DNA from: an uncultured Eubacteriales bacterium | GTDB taxonomy: Bacteria; Bacillota; Clostridia; Lachnospirales; Cellulosilyticaceae | NCBI GenBank assembly: GCA_900551325.1 | Contig: URVM01000009.1 | Location: 62,001 to 126,000, forward strand | Length of the DNA stretch: 64,000 bases | Reading direction: 5' to 3' | The notes under the pieces: model-generated | Told to the model about the DNA's origin: nothing | Seen by the model: only the letters and a program-made list of their open reading frames with translations | The model's database searches: none | In this document: positions 1 to 9,153 of the stretch, one piece after another | Layout: each line of letters opens with the position of its first letter | Position numbering within the stretch: the first letter of the stretch is position 1 | Position numbers and translations under genes: made by a program

Positions 1-815
1 TAATAATCTCTCGTTTGAGCTGTACCTAATAAAAGTTGCTGCTCAAATCCTGCGTTAAGAATACCACCTATACCTAAAATCCATAGTAAAATAATAGTTG
101 GTGCGATACATGGTAGTGTAATATACCTTATCATACCAAATCTTCCTAATCCATCAACAGCTCCCGCCTCATATAACTCTCTATCAATACCAGCCATAGC
201 TGATAAATACATAATGGATGACCAACCTACACCCTTCCATACGTTAGCAGCTGTTAAAATGCCCCAAAAGTATTTTCCTTCATTTAAATAATTAATAGGA
301 TCACTAATTAAACCACATTTTATCAGTAAATTATTAAGTAATCCATCTGTACCCAGTATTGAAAAAAGCATACTTGCTACTACTACCCATGAAATAAAGT
401 GAGGAATATAAGAAACTGTTTGATAAAACTTTTTAGAATGCTCACTCCTTATCTCATTAAGCATAAGTGCTAAAATAATTGGTGCTGGAAACCCAACTAA
501 AATATTTAATCCACTAATTGCTAATGTATTTCTCATAATCATAGGAAAATCAGGTGATTTAAAAAAGTCAATAAAGTATTTAAACCCTACCCATTCTACA
601 TTTGAAAACATAGGTTTACCAGGTATATAATTTTGGAACGAAATGATTAGACCATACATAGGAAAATAGGAAAAAATAATTACCCATACTAATAAAATGG
701 CTGTAATAATCCAAAGTTGTTTTTGGGATTTAAACTCTTGAATCATTCGTTCGATCAACTTTTTATCGTTCTTTTTTGGTAAAAAATCTTCTTGGCTTAC
801 TTGTTGACGCTCCAT
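1..815 (-). CDS. Sugar ABC transporter permease, LplB type (partial)
   Basis: Inner-membrane permease of a binding-protein-dependent carbohydrate ABC importer; the C-terminus lies beyond the window edge. About 271 codons are readable from an ATG at 815, preceded by a GGGGAG ribosome binding site. After a charged N-terminus come hydrophobic segments, and near the visible end the cytoplasmic EAA loop reads EAGAVDGLGRFGMIRYITLP, the site that docks the ATPase. This loop and the start resemble the LplB/YtrF-like permeases of the CUT1 group. The gene follows the lipoprotein binding-protein gene in the same direction with a hairpin between them, so they form one operon; the second permease would lie outside. 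The substrate cannot be read; oligosaccharides are typical of this family. Confidence 0.9.
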   Translation of the reverse strand, partial: MERQQVSQEDFLPKKNDKKLIERMIQEFKSQKQLWIITAILLVWVIIFSYFPMYGLIISFQNYIPGKPMFSNVEWVGFKYFIDFFKSPDFPMIMRNTLAISGLNILVGFPAPIILALMLNEIRSEHSKKFYQTVSYIPHFISWVVVASMLFSILGTDGLLNNLLIKCGLISDPINYLNEGKYFWGILTAANVWKGVGWSSIMYLSAMAGIDRELYEAGAVDGLGRFGMIRYITLPCIAPTIILLWILGIGGILNAGFEQQLLLGTAQTRDY

Positions 816-850
816 ATACTTACACTCCCCTCTAACATGCAGTGATTAAA

Positions 851-872
851 AAAAGGGGACAAAGCCCCTTTT
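851..872 (-). terminator. Intercistronic hairpin between binding protein and permease
   Basis: An 8-bp perfect stem (AAAAGGGG / CCCCTTTT) with a 6-nt loop is followed on the minus strand by a run of T. It sits between the binding-protein stop and the permease start. Such hairpins commonly let the binding protein be made in excess over the permease, by partial termination or mRNA protection. That role is inferred here. Confidence 0.7.
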
Positions 873-887
873 AATAGGTTACCTTAC

Positions 888-2603
888 TTATTTACTCCAC
901 TTTTCTAGGTTTTTCTTGTACTCTGTTGAATAAAATTCCTCTAAATCTTTCATTCCTGCTGCATTAGCTTTCTCTCTTGTTTCCATATAAATCTTTTCAC
1001 ATTCTTCTTCTGTAGAAGCAAAGATAGCTTTTGCCCAACCACTACTTACAATATCAATACATCTTTGTCTCGTATCTGTAATTGGATCTTCTGGTTTTAA
1101 TACAATAGCATTAATAGCTGTAGCATCATAAAATGTATCTTTTAGGCGTTCGTCTTTTAATTCTTTCCACTTATCTTTATTAGATTGATTGAACCAACAG
1201 TTAGTACCATCTGCAAGTTTATCTTCCCCATAAGATATTTGTAACTGACATTCTCCTCCAAGTTGCATATACGGTTCAAAGTCAAATGTTGGTGTAGGTG
1301 AAGTAATTTGAGCTACTTTGTCTTCTCTAAATTTAGCTTCTTTGGTTGTTTCATCAAAATCCCATATAGAATCAGGAAGGTTTGGTATACCGTAAGATAA
1401 TAGTTTTGTTCCTAAGTCACTATTTTCAAAGTCAAACCATTTCATATAATCCTCTGGGTTTTTACATTTATCTGTAAGAATAACACGTCCCCAACCTAAT
1501 GTAGAATATGGATTAAATGTAGCTTTTTCAATACTTGGATCTTTTACAAGATAATGTACATATCTCATACTTTCAGGATAAGAACCTGGTTGTTTTGCTT
1601 CCATTTGCTTCATCCAGTTATCAGAAATATAATAACCTGGTTGCCACCATGGCCCTACATAAGCTGCATAGCGCTCAGCTGTTCCTTTTTGTGACCATTC
1701 TTCAACAGACATAGTAAGTGAGTCTGGATCAAGAAGCCCTGCTCTATGGAATTGATTAATATATTTAACTACTTTTAATCCAATATCACTATTTACCCAA
1801 TGTTTAAAGTCTCCATTATCAGATATTTCATATCCACTTTTTAGTCCAAACATTCCACCTATGTTACTATTTAACATTTGTGAAAGAGCTGGAGCTGTTT
1901 TGTATGTAGCTAATCCGTAAACCTTATCACCATTGGCAGTAGTAGGATGCTTTTCTACCATCTTTTGTACTGCATTAAAGTAAGCTTCAGGTGTAGAAAT
2001 ATCTGGTGCACCTATTTCTTGGTACCAGTCTTCTCTAAGCATCGGTGCATAGTCTGCACATGGAATTGTATTTTCTGGATTAATTTTTCCAAATCCTGTT
2101 GCTAAATTCCATAGCTTACCTTCATCATCTTGGAATCTAGGTATATAAGGACCAAATTTTTGCATTAAATTAGGTTGGTCTTTTACAAGGTCAGTAAGTT
2201 CTATTACCTTACCTAAGTTTTTCCACTGCTCAACATCTGTTGCACCAAGTCCCATAATAGCTTCTGGATAATCATTAGAAGCAAGCATTAAATTCATACG
2301 CTCTGTTCTATCTGTGTCATAAACAATTTTATTTATGACAACATTAAAATTTTCTTTTAAATAAGCATTCATTTTATCGCCGTATTTTTTCATTTCATCT
2401 GGGCTACCTTGACCAGCAAAGATGTTAATTTCCAAAGTTTCCTCTGGAATGGCCCAACCATAAGCATTTACCCCTTTCGTTTTTGCTGTTTTACTTGTTC
2501 CTTCATTTCCTTTACCACTTGTTCCACCATCTGCCCCACTACAGCCTGAAAGTGTAGATAGAACCAAGGTAGCAGCGAGTGCTGTTGTAATAATTTTTTT
2601 CAT
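888..2603 (-). CDS. Extracellular sugar-binding lipoprotein (LplA-like)
   Basis: Substrate-binding protein of the ABC importer whose permease follows. The 571-residue protein starts with a lipoprotein signal peptide whose lipobox ends LSGC (Cys21), so it should be lipid-anchored outside the membrane. A Gly/Ser/Thr-rich linker follows and then a large binding domain. Length and layout match the big LplA-type family-1 binding proteins (about 500-570 residues) that pair with LplB/LplC permeases. The start has a GGGGAG ribosome binding site. The gene is first in its operon, with an AT-rich promoter region upstream. The ligand is unknown; complex plant or host glycans are plausible because the window is rich in glycan enzymes. 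Confidence 0.9.
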   Translation of the reverse strand: MKKIITTALAATLVLSTLSGCSGADGGTSGKGNEGTSKTAKTKGVNAYGWAIPEETLEINIFAGQGSPDEMKKYGDKMNAYLKENFNVVINKIVYDTDRTERMNLMLASNDYPEAIMGLGATDVEQWKNLGKVIELTDLVKDQPNLMQKFGPYIPRFQDDEGKLWNLATGFGKINPENTIPCADYAPMLREDWYQEIGAPDISTPEAYFNAVQKMVEKHPTTANGDKVYGLATYKTAPALSQMLNSNIGGMFGLKSGYEISDNGDFKHWVNSDIGLKVVKYINQFHRAGLLDPDSLTMSVEEWSQKGTAERYAAYVGPWWQPGYYISDNWMKQMEAKQPGSYPESMRYVHYLVKDPSIEKATFNPYSTLGWGRVILTDKCKNPEDYMKWFDFENSDLGTKLLSYGIPNLPDSIWDFDETTKEAKFREDKVAQITSPTPTFDFEPYMQLGGECQLQISYGEDKLADGTNCWFNQSNKDKWKELKDERLKDTFYDATAINAIVLKPEDPITDTRQRCIDIVSSGWAKAIFASTEEECEKIYMETREKANAAGMKDLEEFYSTEYKKNLEKWSK

Positions 2604-3039
2604 TTTACTCCCCCATTCATGATGTTTTTCATATACACCCTTCTCAACATATGCATCAAAAGATACGTTTTAGAAAATAGTGTATTTAGTAAAATTATAT
2701 AAAATAATTTATATTAATATAACATTTTTATTTCTTTTTATCAATATTTTTAGTCATATAAATCAAAATAAATTATAATTTATTTAATTTTTACTTATTA
2801 ATTTTAAAAAAATAAACTAATTATTTAAACTATAATGTCTACTAGAAAATATAATTCTCTTTATTTAAATGTTTATCATCCATTTATGTTCACTAAAGTT
2901 TAGTTGTTTATTTCATGCTAATTTAACAGCTTTCATAAACTTTTTACTATTTTCATATACTCCAACTTTATAAAAAGCCTAAAAGTATGTAACAAGAAAG
3001 TAGCTACCCTTAAAAATGGAACTTTTCTAGCATAGAAAA
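2604..3039. other. AT-rich intergenic region
   Basis: No gene is seen. The stretch is extremely AT-rich, especially 2680-2850, and separates the binding-protein start from the MATE terminator. It must contain the promoter of the ABC operon, but no -35/-10 pair stands out from the AT background. Confidence 0.6.
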
Positions 3040-3079
3040 AAGGTATGAGAGAACTAATTATCTAGTTTTCTCATACCTT
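3040..3079 (-). terminator. Terminator overlapping the 3' end of the MATE gene
   Basis: A 16-bp near-perfect stem (3040-3055 with 3064-3079, core AAGGTATGAGA) with an 8-nt loop is followed on the minus strand by a T-run. The 5' arm lies inside the last codons of the MATE gene and the TAG stop sits in the loop and 3' arm, so the coding end doubles as the terminator. Confidence 0.85.
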
Positions 3080-4439
3080 CATCTGCTTCTATTATATTTT
3101 TACTTAATTCTGGCCATACGATAATAAGCATGGTTATAAAGCAAGCAATCCCACCAATAAAGTTGGAAATAGGTTCAGCTACAAATACCCCGTTTACACC
3201 TAAGTTAAAATAAGTAGGTAGATAAAGGGTTAAAGGTACCACTATAATAGCTTTTCTAAGAAGTGAAAAGAAAATAGCTTCCTTAGACTTACCTAGTCCT
3301 ACAAAGACGGATTGACCTGAAAACTGAAGTGCCATCATAAAGAAACCAAAGAAATAAATTTTAAGGGCATTTGTTCCAGCATCTATAAGCGCTGGGTCTT
3401 GATTAAATAGGGATATAAAGAAAGTTGGAAAGGAGTGAACAATCCACCATGCTATAAGGGTATAAATAATACAAGAAGCTGTCATAAACTTAATAGCAAT
3501 CTTGACACGACTATAAGTTTTTGCACCATAGTTATACCCAATAATAGGCTGTGTACTACTTGTAAGCCCAGATATAGGAAGACCAATAAGTTCACGTATA
3601 GTCCCGATAACTGCCATTACACCAACATATAGATCTCCCCCATATGTATATAAAGTAGCATTACAGGCAATCTGTACTGCACTATTGGTAACTGCCATAA
3701 CAAAGCCTGAAAGTCCTAAAGTGATCATTGCCTTGACCCTTTTCCACCTTAGAGTAAAGTACTTACGTTCTAAGCGTATAAGTGCTTTTTTACTAGTTAA
3801 AAATCTTAAAATCCATAGGGCAGATATAAGCTGAGAAATAACTGTCGCTAGTGCTGCGCCCTTTACACCCATGTGAAAACCAAATATAAAGATAGGGTCT
3901 AAAATCACATTAACAATAGCGCCAATAGCTATAGTTAGCATCCCTATCTTTCCAAAACCTTGAGCGTTAATAAAACTATTCATACCTAGACCAATCATAA
4001 CAAAGAGATTTCCTAATAGATATACTGTAATATAGCTATTAGCATAAGGAAATGTAGCTTCACTTGCACCAAATAAATACAGTAAAGGTCGCTTAAACAT
4101 TAAACCAATAATAGTAAGCACAATGCCTAACCCTACTAATAAAACAAAGGCATTTCCCATTATGTAACTAGCCTCTTCATCTTCTTTAGAACCACGTGCT
4201 ATTGAAAATAGGGGTGCACCACCCATTCCTATTAAATTAGCAAAGGCTATAATCATTGTAATGATTGGTAAGGCTAACCCTATACCTGTTAAAGATAAAG
4301 TAGCATTTTCAGGAATCTTACCTATATATATACGATCCACTACATTATAAAGTACATTAATAAGCTGAGCCAATGTCATAGGTATGGCTAGCTTTAAAAT
4401 ATGTTTTACTACACTCCCCTTAGAAAAATCATTCTCCAT
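3054..4439 (-). CDS. MATE family efflux transporter
   Basis: Multidrug and toxic compound extrusion transporter, a 12-helix membrane antiporter that exports cationic compounds in exchange for Na+ or H+. The protein opens with the typical amphipathic segment (VVKHILKLAIPMTLAQLINVLYN cannot be given in full, but LAIPMTLAQLINVLYN is clear) followed by VDRIYIG, a hallmark of NorM/DinF-type MATE proteins. Twelve hydrophobic stretches fill about 460 residues, the normal length. A reading frame start exists ten codons upstream at 4469, but GAAGGG about 8 nt before the ATG at 4439 favours the inner start. It is a single-gene unit with its own terminator. The substrate is unknown. Confidence 0.9.
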   Translation of the reverse strand: MENDFSKGSVVKHILKLAIPMTLAQLINVLYNVVDRIYIGKIPENATLSLTGIGLALPIITMIIAFANLIGMGGAPLFSIARGSKEDEEASYIMGNAFVLLVGLGIVLTIIGLMFKRPLLYLFGASEATFPYANSYITVYLLGNLFVMIGLGMNSFINAQGFGKIGMLTIAIGAIVNVILDPIFIFGFHMGVKGAALATVISQLISALWILRFLTSKKALIRLERKYFTLRWKRVKAMITLGLSGFVMAVTNSAVQIACNATLYTYGGDLYVGVMAVIGTIRELIGLPISGLTSSTQPIIGYNYGAKTYSRVKIAIKFMTASCIIYTLIAWWIVHSFPTFFISLFNQDPALIDAGTNALKIYFFGFFMMALQFSGQSVFVGLGKSKEAIFFSLLRKAIIVVPLTLYLPTYFNLGVNGVFVAEPISNFIGGIACFITMLIIVWPELSKNIIEADEGMRKLDN

Positions 4440-4553
4440 TCTTATCCCTTCTTTCTTATCTGTATACATTTAGTCATAAAAAGGACTCTAAAATATTTTA
4501 CCTCTTGCAATCTTTTATAGCTACCCTCTTACAATTAAATGTTTCAAAATAAA

Positions 4554-4591
4554 AAAATATCACAAAGATACCTATATCTTAGTGATATTTT
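4554..4591 (-). terminator. Terminator of treR
   Basis: A long hairpin: 10 bp (AAAATATCAC / GTGATATTTT), one A-A mismatch, then 6 bp (AAGATA / TATCTT) and a CCTA loop. A T-run follows on the minus strand. It lies just after the treR stop. Confidence 0.85.
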
Positions 4592-4616
4592 GCTATTAAT
4601 GCCATTTGCTTCATTA

Positions 4617-5339
4617 TTATAATTTTCTTGTCGCCGTATCTTGAAAGCAAAAATGATCTGGTCGATGCTTGGACTGAGTATATTCAAACATAACACCATC
4701 TGCATTAAACGCTTGGCTTGTTATAACCGCTAAAAAATTATATCCTTCTAGGTCTAAATACTTCTCTTCTATTTGAGTAGTATGTTCAGCTGTCATTTTA
4801 CGTTTGCTTGTTACCACTTGCATGCCTAATTCCTTTTCAATATATTCATATATTGAGTTCTCTGCAATTTCCTTTGTAAGACCAGGAATACAATCTTTTA
4901 AAAACATATTCACATCAAAAATCAGTGGTTTATTGTTAAGGTAGCGTATACGTTGAATATAGTACAATACACTTCCTATAGGAAAGCCTGTTTTTGTAGC
5001 AATACGTTCATCTGCTGTTATTTCTACAAATTGTACAACTTTCGTAAAGGCCTCTATATGATTACGTAAAGCAGATTCTTTAAAGGATTCAATCCCCCCT
5101 ATTGTAAAGGAAGTCTGATCAATAGGTTGGTAAATCACACGTACACCTTTACCATGAAGAGATTGAACATAACCTTGATCAATTAATACACTAATGGCAC
5201 GACGAATAGTATTTCTAGAGCAATTATAAATAGTTACCATATTATTTTCAGAGGGTAATAACTCTTGATAAGTATAGTCTTGGGACTCGATTTTATGTTT
5301 TAAATCCATATAAATCGTTTCAAATTTTGATTTTGGCAT
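4617..5339 (-). CDS. treR: GntR-family trehalose operon repressor
   Basis: Transcriptional repressor of the divergent trehalose operon. The 240-residue protein has an N-terminal winged HTH of the GntR type (residues about 5-72, with LPSENNMVTIYNCSRNTIRRA) and a C-terminal UTRA effector domain (about 90-235). Layout and length match Bacillus TreR, which binds trehalose-6-phosphate and then releases DNA. The gene is divergent from treB; the shared 163-bp gap carries two perfect palindromes and a degenerate third. The third overlaps the treR promoter, so autoregulation is likely. The assignment rests on family features plus context with a trehalose PTS and phosphotrehalase. Confidence 0.92.
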   Translation of the reverse strand: MPKSKFETIYMDLKHKIESQDYTYQELLPSENNMVTIYNCSRNTIRRAISVLIDQGYVQSLHGKGVRVIYQPIDQTSFTIGGIESFKESALRNHIEAFTKVVQFVEITADERIATKTGFPIGSVLYYIQRIRYLNNKPLIFDVNMFLKDCIPGLTKEIAENSIYEYIEKELGMQVVTSKRKMTAEHTTQIEEKYLDLEGYNFLAVITSQAFNADGVMFEYTQSKHRPDHFCFQDTATRKL

Positions 5340-5353
5340 ATAACCCCCCCTTT

Positions 5354-5369
5354 ATTTGTTTAAACATTC
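5354..5369. promoter_or_regulatory. Degenerate TreR operator at the treR promoter
   Basis: ATTTGTTTAAACATTC keeps the TGTTTAAACA core of the two perfect downstream operators. It lies about 7 bp downstream of the minus-strand -10 box, at the expected treR transcription start, so it probably mediates weaker autorepression. Confidence 0.65.
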
Positions 5370-5375
5370 ATATTT

Positions 5376-5403
5376 ATTATAGATAATATAAACTATAAGT
5401 CAA
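5376..5403 (-). promoter_or_regulatory. treR promoter
   Basis: On the minus strand TTGACT (5403-5398) and TATAAT (5381-5376) are separated by 16 bp, a good sigma-A promoter facing treR. Confidence 0.7.
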
Positions 5404-5428
5404 TCTATGGCAAGGTATGAAAGAATAA

Positions 5429-5457
5429 TTGACTTGTTTAAACAAGTATGTTATAAA
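5429..5457 (+). promoter_or_regulatory. treB-treC promoter
   Basis: TTGACT (5429-5434) and TATAAA (5452-5457) are spaced by 17 bp. The spacer is almost entirely filled by the first perfect operator, a layout in which bound repressor would block RNA polymerase. Confidence 0.75.
5432..5447. promoter_or_regulatory. TreR operator 1
   Basis: Perfect 16-bp palindrome ACTTGTTTAAACAAGT located between the -35 and -10 boxes of the treB promoter. Symmetry and position mark it as the main GntR-type operator. Confidence 0.88.
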
Positions 5458-5468
5458 AAAATTACGTA

Positions 5469-5484
5469 ACTTGTTTAAACAAGT
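5469..5484. promoter_or_regulatory. TreR operator 2
   Basis: A second, identical copy of ACTTGTTTAAACAAGT, 37 bp centre-to-centre from operator 1, just after the predicted transcription start and just before the treB ribosome binding site (AGGAGG). Confidence 0.88.
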
Positions 5485-5502
5485 CGATTAGGAGGAACCA
5501 TA

Positions 5503-7491
5503 ATGGGAAAATATTCGCAAGATGCCAAAGAACTCCTTCAACTTGTTGGAGGAAAAGAAAATATCGCAGCAGTTTCTCACTGTATGACACGTATGCGATT
5601 TGTACTCAATGATCCATCTATAGCTGATATTTCTAAAATTGAAGCTATGAAAATTGTAAAAGGAAGCTTTACCCAATCAGGTCAGTTTCAAGTCATTATA
5701 GGAAATGGTGTATCTGATTTCTACAATGATTTTACACAAGCAGCCGGTATTGAAGGCGTATCTAAAGATGGTGTCAAAGAAGCTGCTAAAAAGAATCAAA
5801 ATGTATTTCAAAGAACATTAACAGCTATAGCAGAAATTTTTGCACCTTTAATTCCAGCTATTATCGTTGGTGGTTTGATTTTAGGTTTTAGAAACTGTAT
5901 TGATAGCCTTTATTTATTTGAAAATGGAACAAAAACCTTAGCCGAAATGAGTCAGTTTTGGGCTGGTATAAGTAGCTTTTTATGGCTTATAGCTGAAGCT
6001 GTCTTTCATATGCTTCCAGTTGGTATTTGTTGGTCTGTTACAAAGAAAATGGGCACAACTCAAATGCTTGGTATTATCCTTGGACTTACTTTAGTATCTG
6101 GACAACTTCTTAATGCTTATGCAGTAGCCACAACTGCTCCAGCAGATATTCCTTTCTGGGATTTTGGTCTATTTAAAGTAAATATGATAGGTTATCAAGC
6201 ACAAGTCATTCCAGCTATACTTGCTGCATTTACTTTAGTGTATATTGAAAAGTTTTTACGTAAAATCACACCACAAGTTATCTCCATGGTTGTGGTACCA
6301 TTTTTTAGTTTAATTCTTTCTGTTGTTGCCGCTCATTTTATCTTAGGACCAATCGGTTGGCAAATTGGCTCTGTTATATCTAACATTGTCTATACAGGTA
6401 TTACAGGTCCATTAAAAGTTATTTTTGGTGGATTATTTGGACTCATTTATGCACCACTTGTTATTACTGGTCTACATCATATGTCAAATGCCATCGACTT
6501 GCAGCTTATAGCTGATTACGGCGGCACTATGTTATGGCCAATGATTGCTCTTTCTAATATTGCCCAAGGTTCTGCTGTTCTTGGTATGATTTATTTACAA
6601 AAGAAACATACAGAGGCTCAAGAAGTAAATGTACCAGCATGTATTTCTTGTTACTTAGGTGTTACTGAACCAGCTATTTTCGGTGTAAACCTTAAATACG
6701 TCTTTCCTTTTGTGTGCGGTATGATTGGTTCTAGTATTGCTGCTATTATAAGTACAGCTACCAGCACAACAGCCAACGCAATTGGTGTAGGTGGTATTTT
6801 AGGAATCTTATCTATCCAACCAAAATATATGTTATCTTTTGCACTTAGTATGGCTGTAGCAATTGTTGTTCCATTTGTTCTAACTGTTGCAGTTGGTAAG
6901 AAAAAAGGTATTGGTTCTAAAGAAACTGTATCTGAAGTTAAGGAAGAAATATTAACTGAAGAAAAATTAGAAGAAAAAGGTGTAACTTCTGAAACAGGTG
7001 ACACAGAAATAAGTATTCAAAACACAGATATTTCAGATAAAGCATTACGTGCTTTTTTAACTGGAGATGTAATTGCCTTAGAAGAAGTTAATGATGGTGT
7101 TTTCTCAGCAGGTATAATGGGAGATGGATTAGCTATCCTTCCTGAAAATGAAACAGTTTACGCTCCAGCAGATGGCACAATCAGTGTCACTATGGAAGAA
7201 TCAAGACATGCTTGTGGTATAACTTTATCAAATGGCATGGAAATCCTTATTCATGTAGGTATTGATACGGTTAATATGGGCGGAGACGGCTTTAAATACT
7301 TCATTAAAGAAGGTGATCAAGTTAAAGCAGGTGATCCTCTTATTGAATTTAGCCGTGAGAAAATTAAAGCAGCAGGCTTTAGAGATGTAACTGTATGTAT
7401 TGTTGTAGATCAAGGCAATGTAAACACCGTTAAAATGCAAACAGGTATAAAAGCTGTTGCAAATCAGACTGAAATTATGGTGATTGAATAA
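5503..7491 (+). CDS. treB: Trehalose-specific PTS EIIBCA
   Basis: Membrane permease that imports trehalose and phosphorylates it to trehalose-6-phosphate. The 662-residue protein has an EIIB domain (1-80; phosphorylated Cys27 in SHCMTRMRF), an EIIC membrane domain (about 105-465), an acidic linker (470-510) and a C-terminal EIIA of the glucose type (about 520-660; active-site His about 584 in LIHVGID). Bacillus TreP and E. coli TreB lack the EIIA part and borrow it from other proteins, so this version is self-contained. It is first in an operon with treC, 15 bp apart, under two TreR operators. Trehalose specificity is inferred from the partner genes. Confidence 0.92.
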   Translation: MGKYSQDAKELLQLVGGKENIAAVSHCMTRMRFVLNDPSIADISKIEAMKIVKGSFTQSGQFQVIIGNGVSDFYNDFTQAAGIEGVSKDGVKEAAKKNQNVFQRTLTAIAEIFAPLIPAIIVGGLILGFRNCIDSLYLFENGTKTLAEMSQFWAGISSFLWLIAEAVFHMLPVGICWSVTKKMGTTQMLGIILGLTLVSGQLLNAYAVATTAPADIPFWDFGLFKVNMIGYQAQVIPAILAAFTLVYIEKFLRKITPQVISMVVVPFFSLILSVVAAHFILGPIGWQIGSVISNIVYTGITGPLKVIFGGLFGLIYAPLVITGLHHMSNAIDLQLIADYGGTMLWPMIALSNIAQGSAVLGMIYLQKKHTEAQEVNVPACISCYLGVTEPAIFGVNLKYVFPFVCGMIGSSIAAIISTATSTTANAIGVGGILGILSIQPKYMLSFALSMAVAIVVPFVLTVAVGKKKGIGSKETVSEVKEEILTEEKLEEKGVTSETGDTEISIQNTDISDKALRAFLTGDVIALEEVNDGVFSAGIMGDGLAILPENETVYAPADGTISVTMEESRHACGITLSNGMEILIHVGIDTVNMGGDGFKYFIKEGDQVKAGDPLIEFSREKIKAAGFRDVTVCIVVDQGNVNTVKMQTGIKAVANQTEIMVIE

Positions 7492-7506
7492 ATAGGAGGC
7501 ACATCA

Positions 7507-9153
7507 ATGACAGATTTTAGAGACAAAGTAGTCTATCAAATATATCCTAAGTCCTTTAAAGACTCTAATGGTGATGGTATTGGAGATTTAAGAGGCATTT
7601 ATGAAAAACTAGATTACCTAGAAAAATTAGGCGTAGATTATTTATGGCTTACACCATTTTTTATCTCTCCTCAAAATGATAATGGCTACGATGTAGCAGA
7701 TTATTTAAATATTGATCCCCTATTTGGAACTATGGATGACTTAGATGCCCTTATTCATGAGGCATCTAAGAAAAATATTGGCTTAATGCTAGATATGGTA
7801 TTTAATCATACTTCTACTGAGCATGAATGGTTTAAAAAAGCCCTTCAAGGGGAGAAAAAATATATGGATTACTACATTTTTAAAGATGGAACACCTGATA
7901 CACCTCCAACTAACTGGGAATCTAAATTTGGTGGTTCTGCTTGGGAATATGTACCTCATTTAAAAAAATGGTACCTTCACCTCTTTGATGTAACACAAGC
8001 TGATTTAAACTGGGAAAATCCTGAAGTACGTGAAGAACTTAAAAATATTATTCGCTTCTGGAAAGCAAAAGGTATAAAAGGCTTCCGTTTTGATGTAGTT
8101 AATTTAATTTCTAAACCTGCGATTTTTGAAAATGATTATGAGGGCGATGGTAGACGCTTCTATACAGATGGCCCTCATGTCCATGAATTCCTAAAAGAGT
8201 TAGTAAGAGATACAGATATTGCCCATATGGTCACTGTTGGTGAAATGTCCTCTACTTCTATTGACCATTGCATCAAATACTCTAATCCAATGGAAAAAGA
8301 ATTATCTATGTGCTTTAACTTCCATCACTTAAAAGTAGATTATAAAGATGGGAACAAATGGGAGCTTATGCCACCTGATATTAAGGCACTGAAAAAACTA
8401 TTCAAAGAGTGGCAACTAGGTATGGAAAAGAACAATGGTTGGAACGCTGTATTTTGGTGTAATCATGACCAACCACGTATTGTATCAAGATTAGGTGATG
8501 ATAAAAATTACCACACCACTTCTGCTAAAATGTTAGCTACAAGTATCCATACCTTACGTGGAACACCTTATATTTATCAAGGTGAAGAAATAGGTATGAC
8601 TAATGCTTACTATACATCTATTGACCAATACAAAGATGTAGAAAGTCTAAACTATTATAAAATCATGTTAGAACGTGGTAAAACACCTGAGGAAGCACTT
8701 ACTATCTTAGGCGCACGTTCAAGAGATAATGGTCGTACACCAATGCAATGGGATAGTACAGCTTATGCAGGCTTTTCAACAACTACGCCTTGGCTTACTA
8801 TACCAAATAACTACACAACCATTAATGCTCATGCTGCTCTAGAAGATACAAACTCTGTTTTTCACTATTATCAACAGCTTATTGCCCTTCGTAAAAATAA
8901 AAAAGCCATTTCAATTGGTCATATAGATTTCTTATACGAAGAAGAAGAAAATGTATTTGCCTATAGAAGATTTACAGATAAAGAAGAAATCCTTGTACTA
9001 AATCATTTTGGAGATGAAGAAAAGATTCTAGCTCATACTTTAGACCTCTCAAATTATAAGTACATCTTAGGTAATTACGAAGGCATAACTGCTGATGAGA
9101 ACACAATCAGGTTAAGACCTTATGAATCCATTATTCTAGAAAAAATAAATTAA
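7507..9153 (+). CDS. treC: Trehalose-6-phosphate hydrolase (GH13)
   Basis: Cytoplasmic phospho-alpha-(1,1)-glucosidase that splits trehalose-6-phosphate into glucose and glucose-6-phosphate (EC 3.2.1.93). The 548 residues cover the complete GH13 barrel: QIYPKSFKDSNGDG near the N-terminus, DMVFNHTS (96-103), nucleophile Asp196 in GFRFDVVN, acid/base Glu246 in VGEMSS and Asp321 in NHDQPR. These match the TreA/TreC subfamily; an oligo-1,6-glucosidase would be the main alternative, made unlikely by coupling to the PTS and TreR. Its ATG follows an AGGAGG site 15 bp after treB. A strong bidirectional terminator closes the operon. Confidence 0.92.
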   Translation: MTDFRDKVVYQIYPKSFKDSNGDGIGDLRGIYEKLDYLEKLGVDYLWLTPFFISPQNDNGYDVADYLNIDPLFGTMDDLDALIHEASKKNIGLMLDMVFNHTSTEHEWFKKALQGEKKYMDYYIFKDGTPDTPPTNWESKFGGSAWEYVPHLKKWYLHLFDVTQADLNWENPEVREELKNIIRFWKAKGIKGFRFDVVNLISKPAIFENDYEGDGRRFYTDGPHVHEFLKELVRDTDIAHMVTVGEMSSTSIDHCIKYSNPMEKELSMCFNFHHLKVDYKDGNKWELMPPDIKALKKLFKEWQLGMEKNNGWNAVFWCNHDQPRIVSRLGDDKNYHTTSAKMLATSIHTLRGTPYIYQGEEIGMTNAYYTSIDQYKDVESLNYYKIMLERGKTPEEALTILGARSRDNGRTPMQWDSTAYAGFSTTTPWLTIPNNYTTINAHAALEDTNSVFHYYQQLIALRKNKKAISIGHIDFLYEEEENVFAYRRFTDKEEILVLNHFGDEEKILAHTLDLSNYKYILGNYEGITADENTIRLRPYESIILEKIN

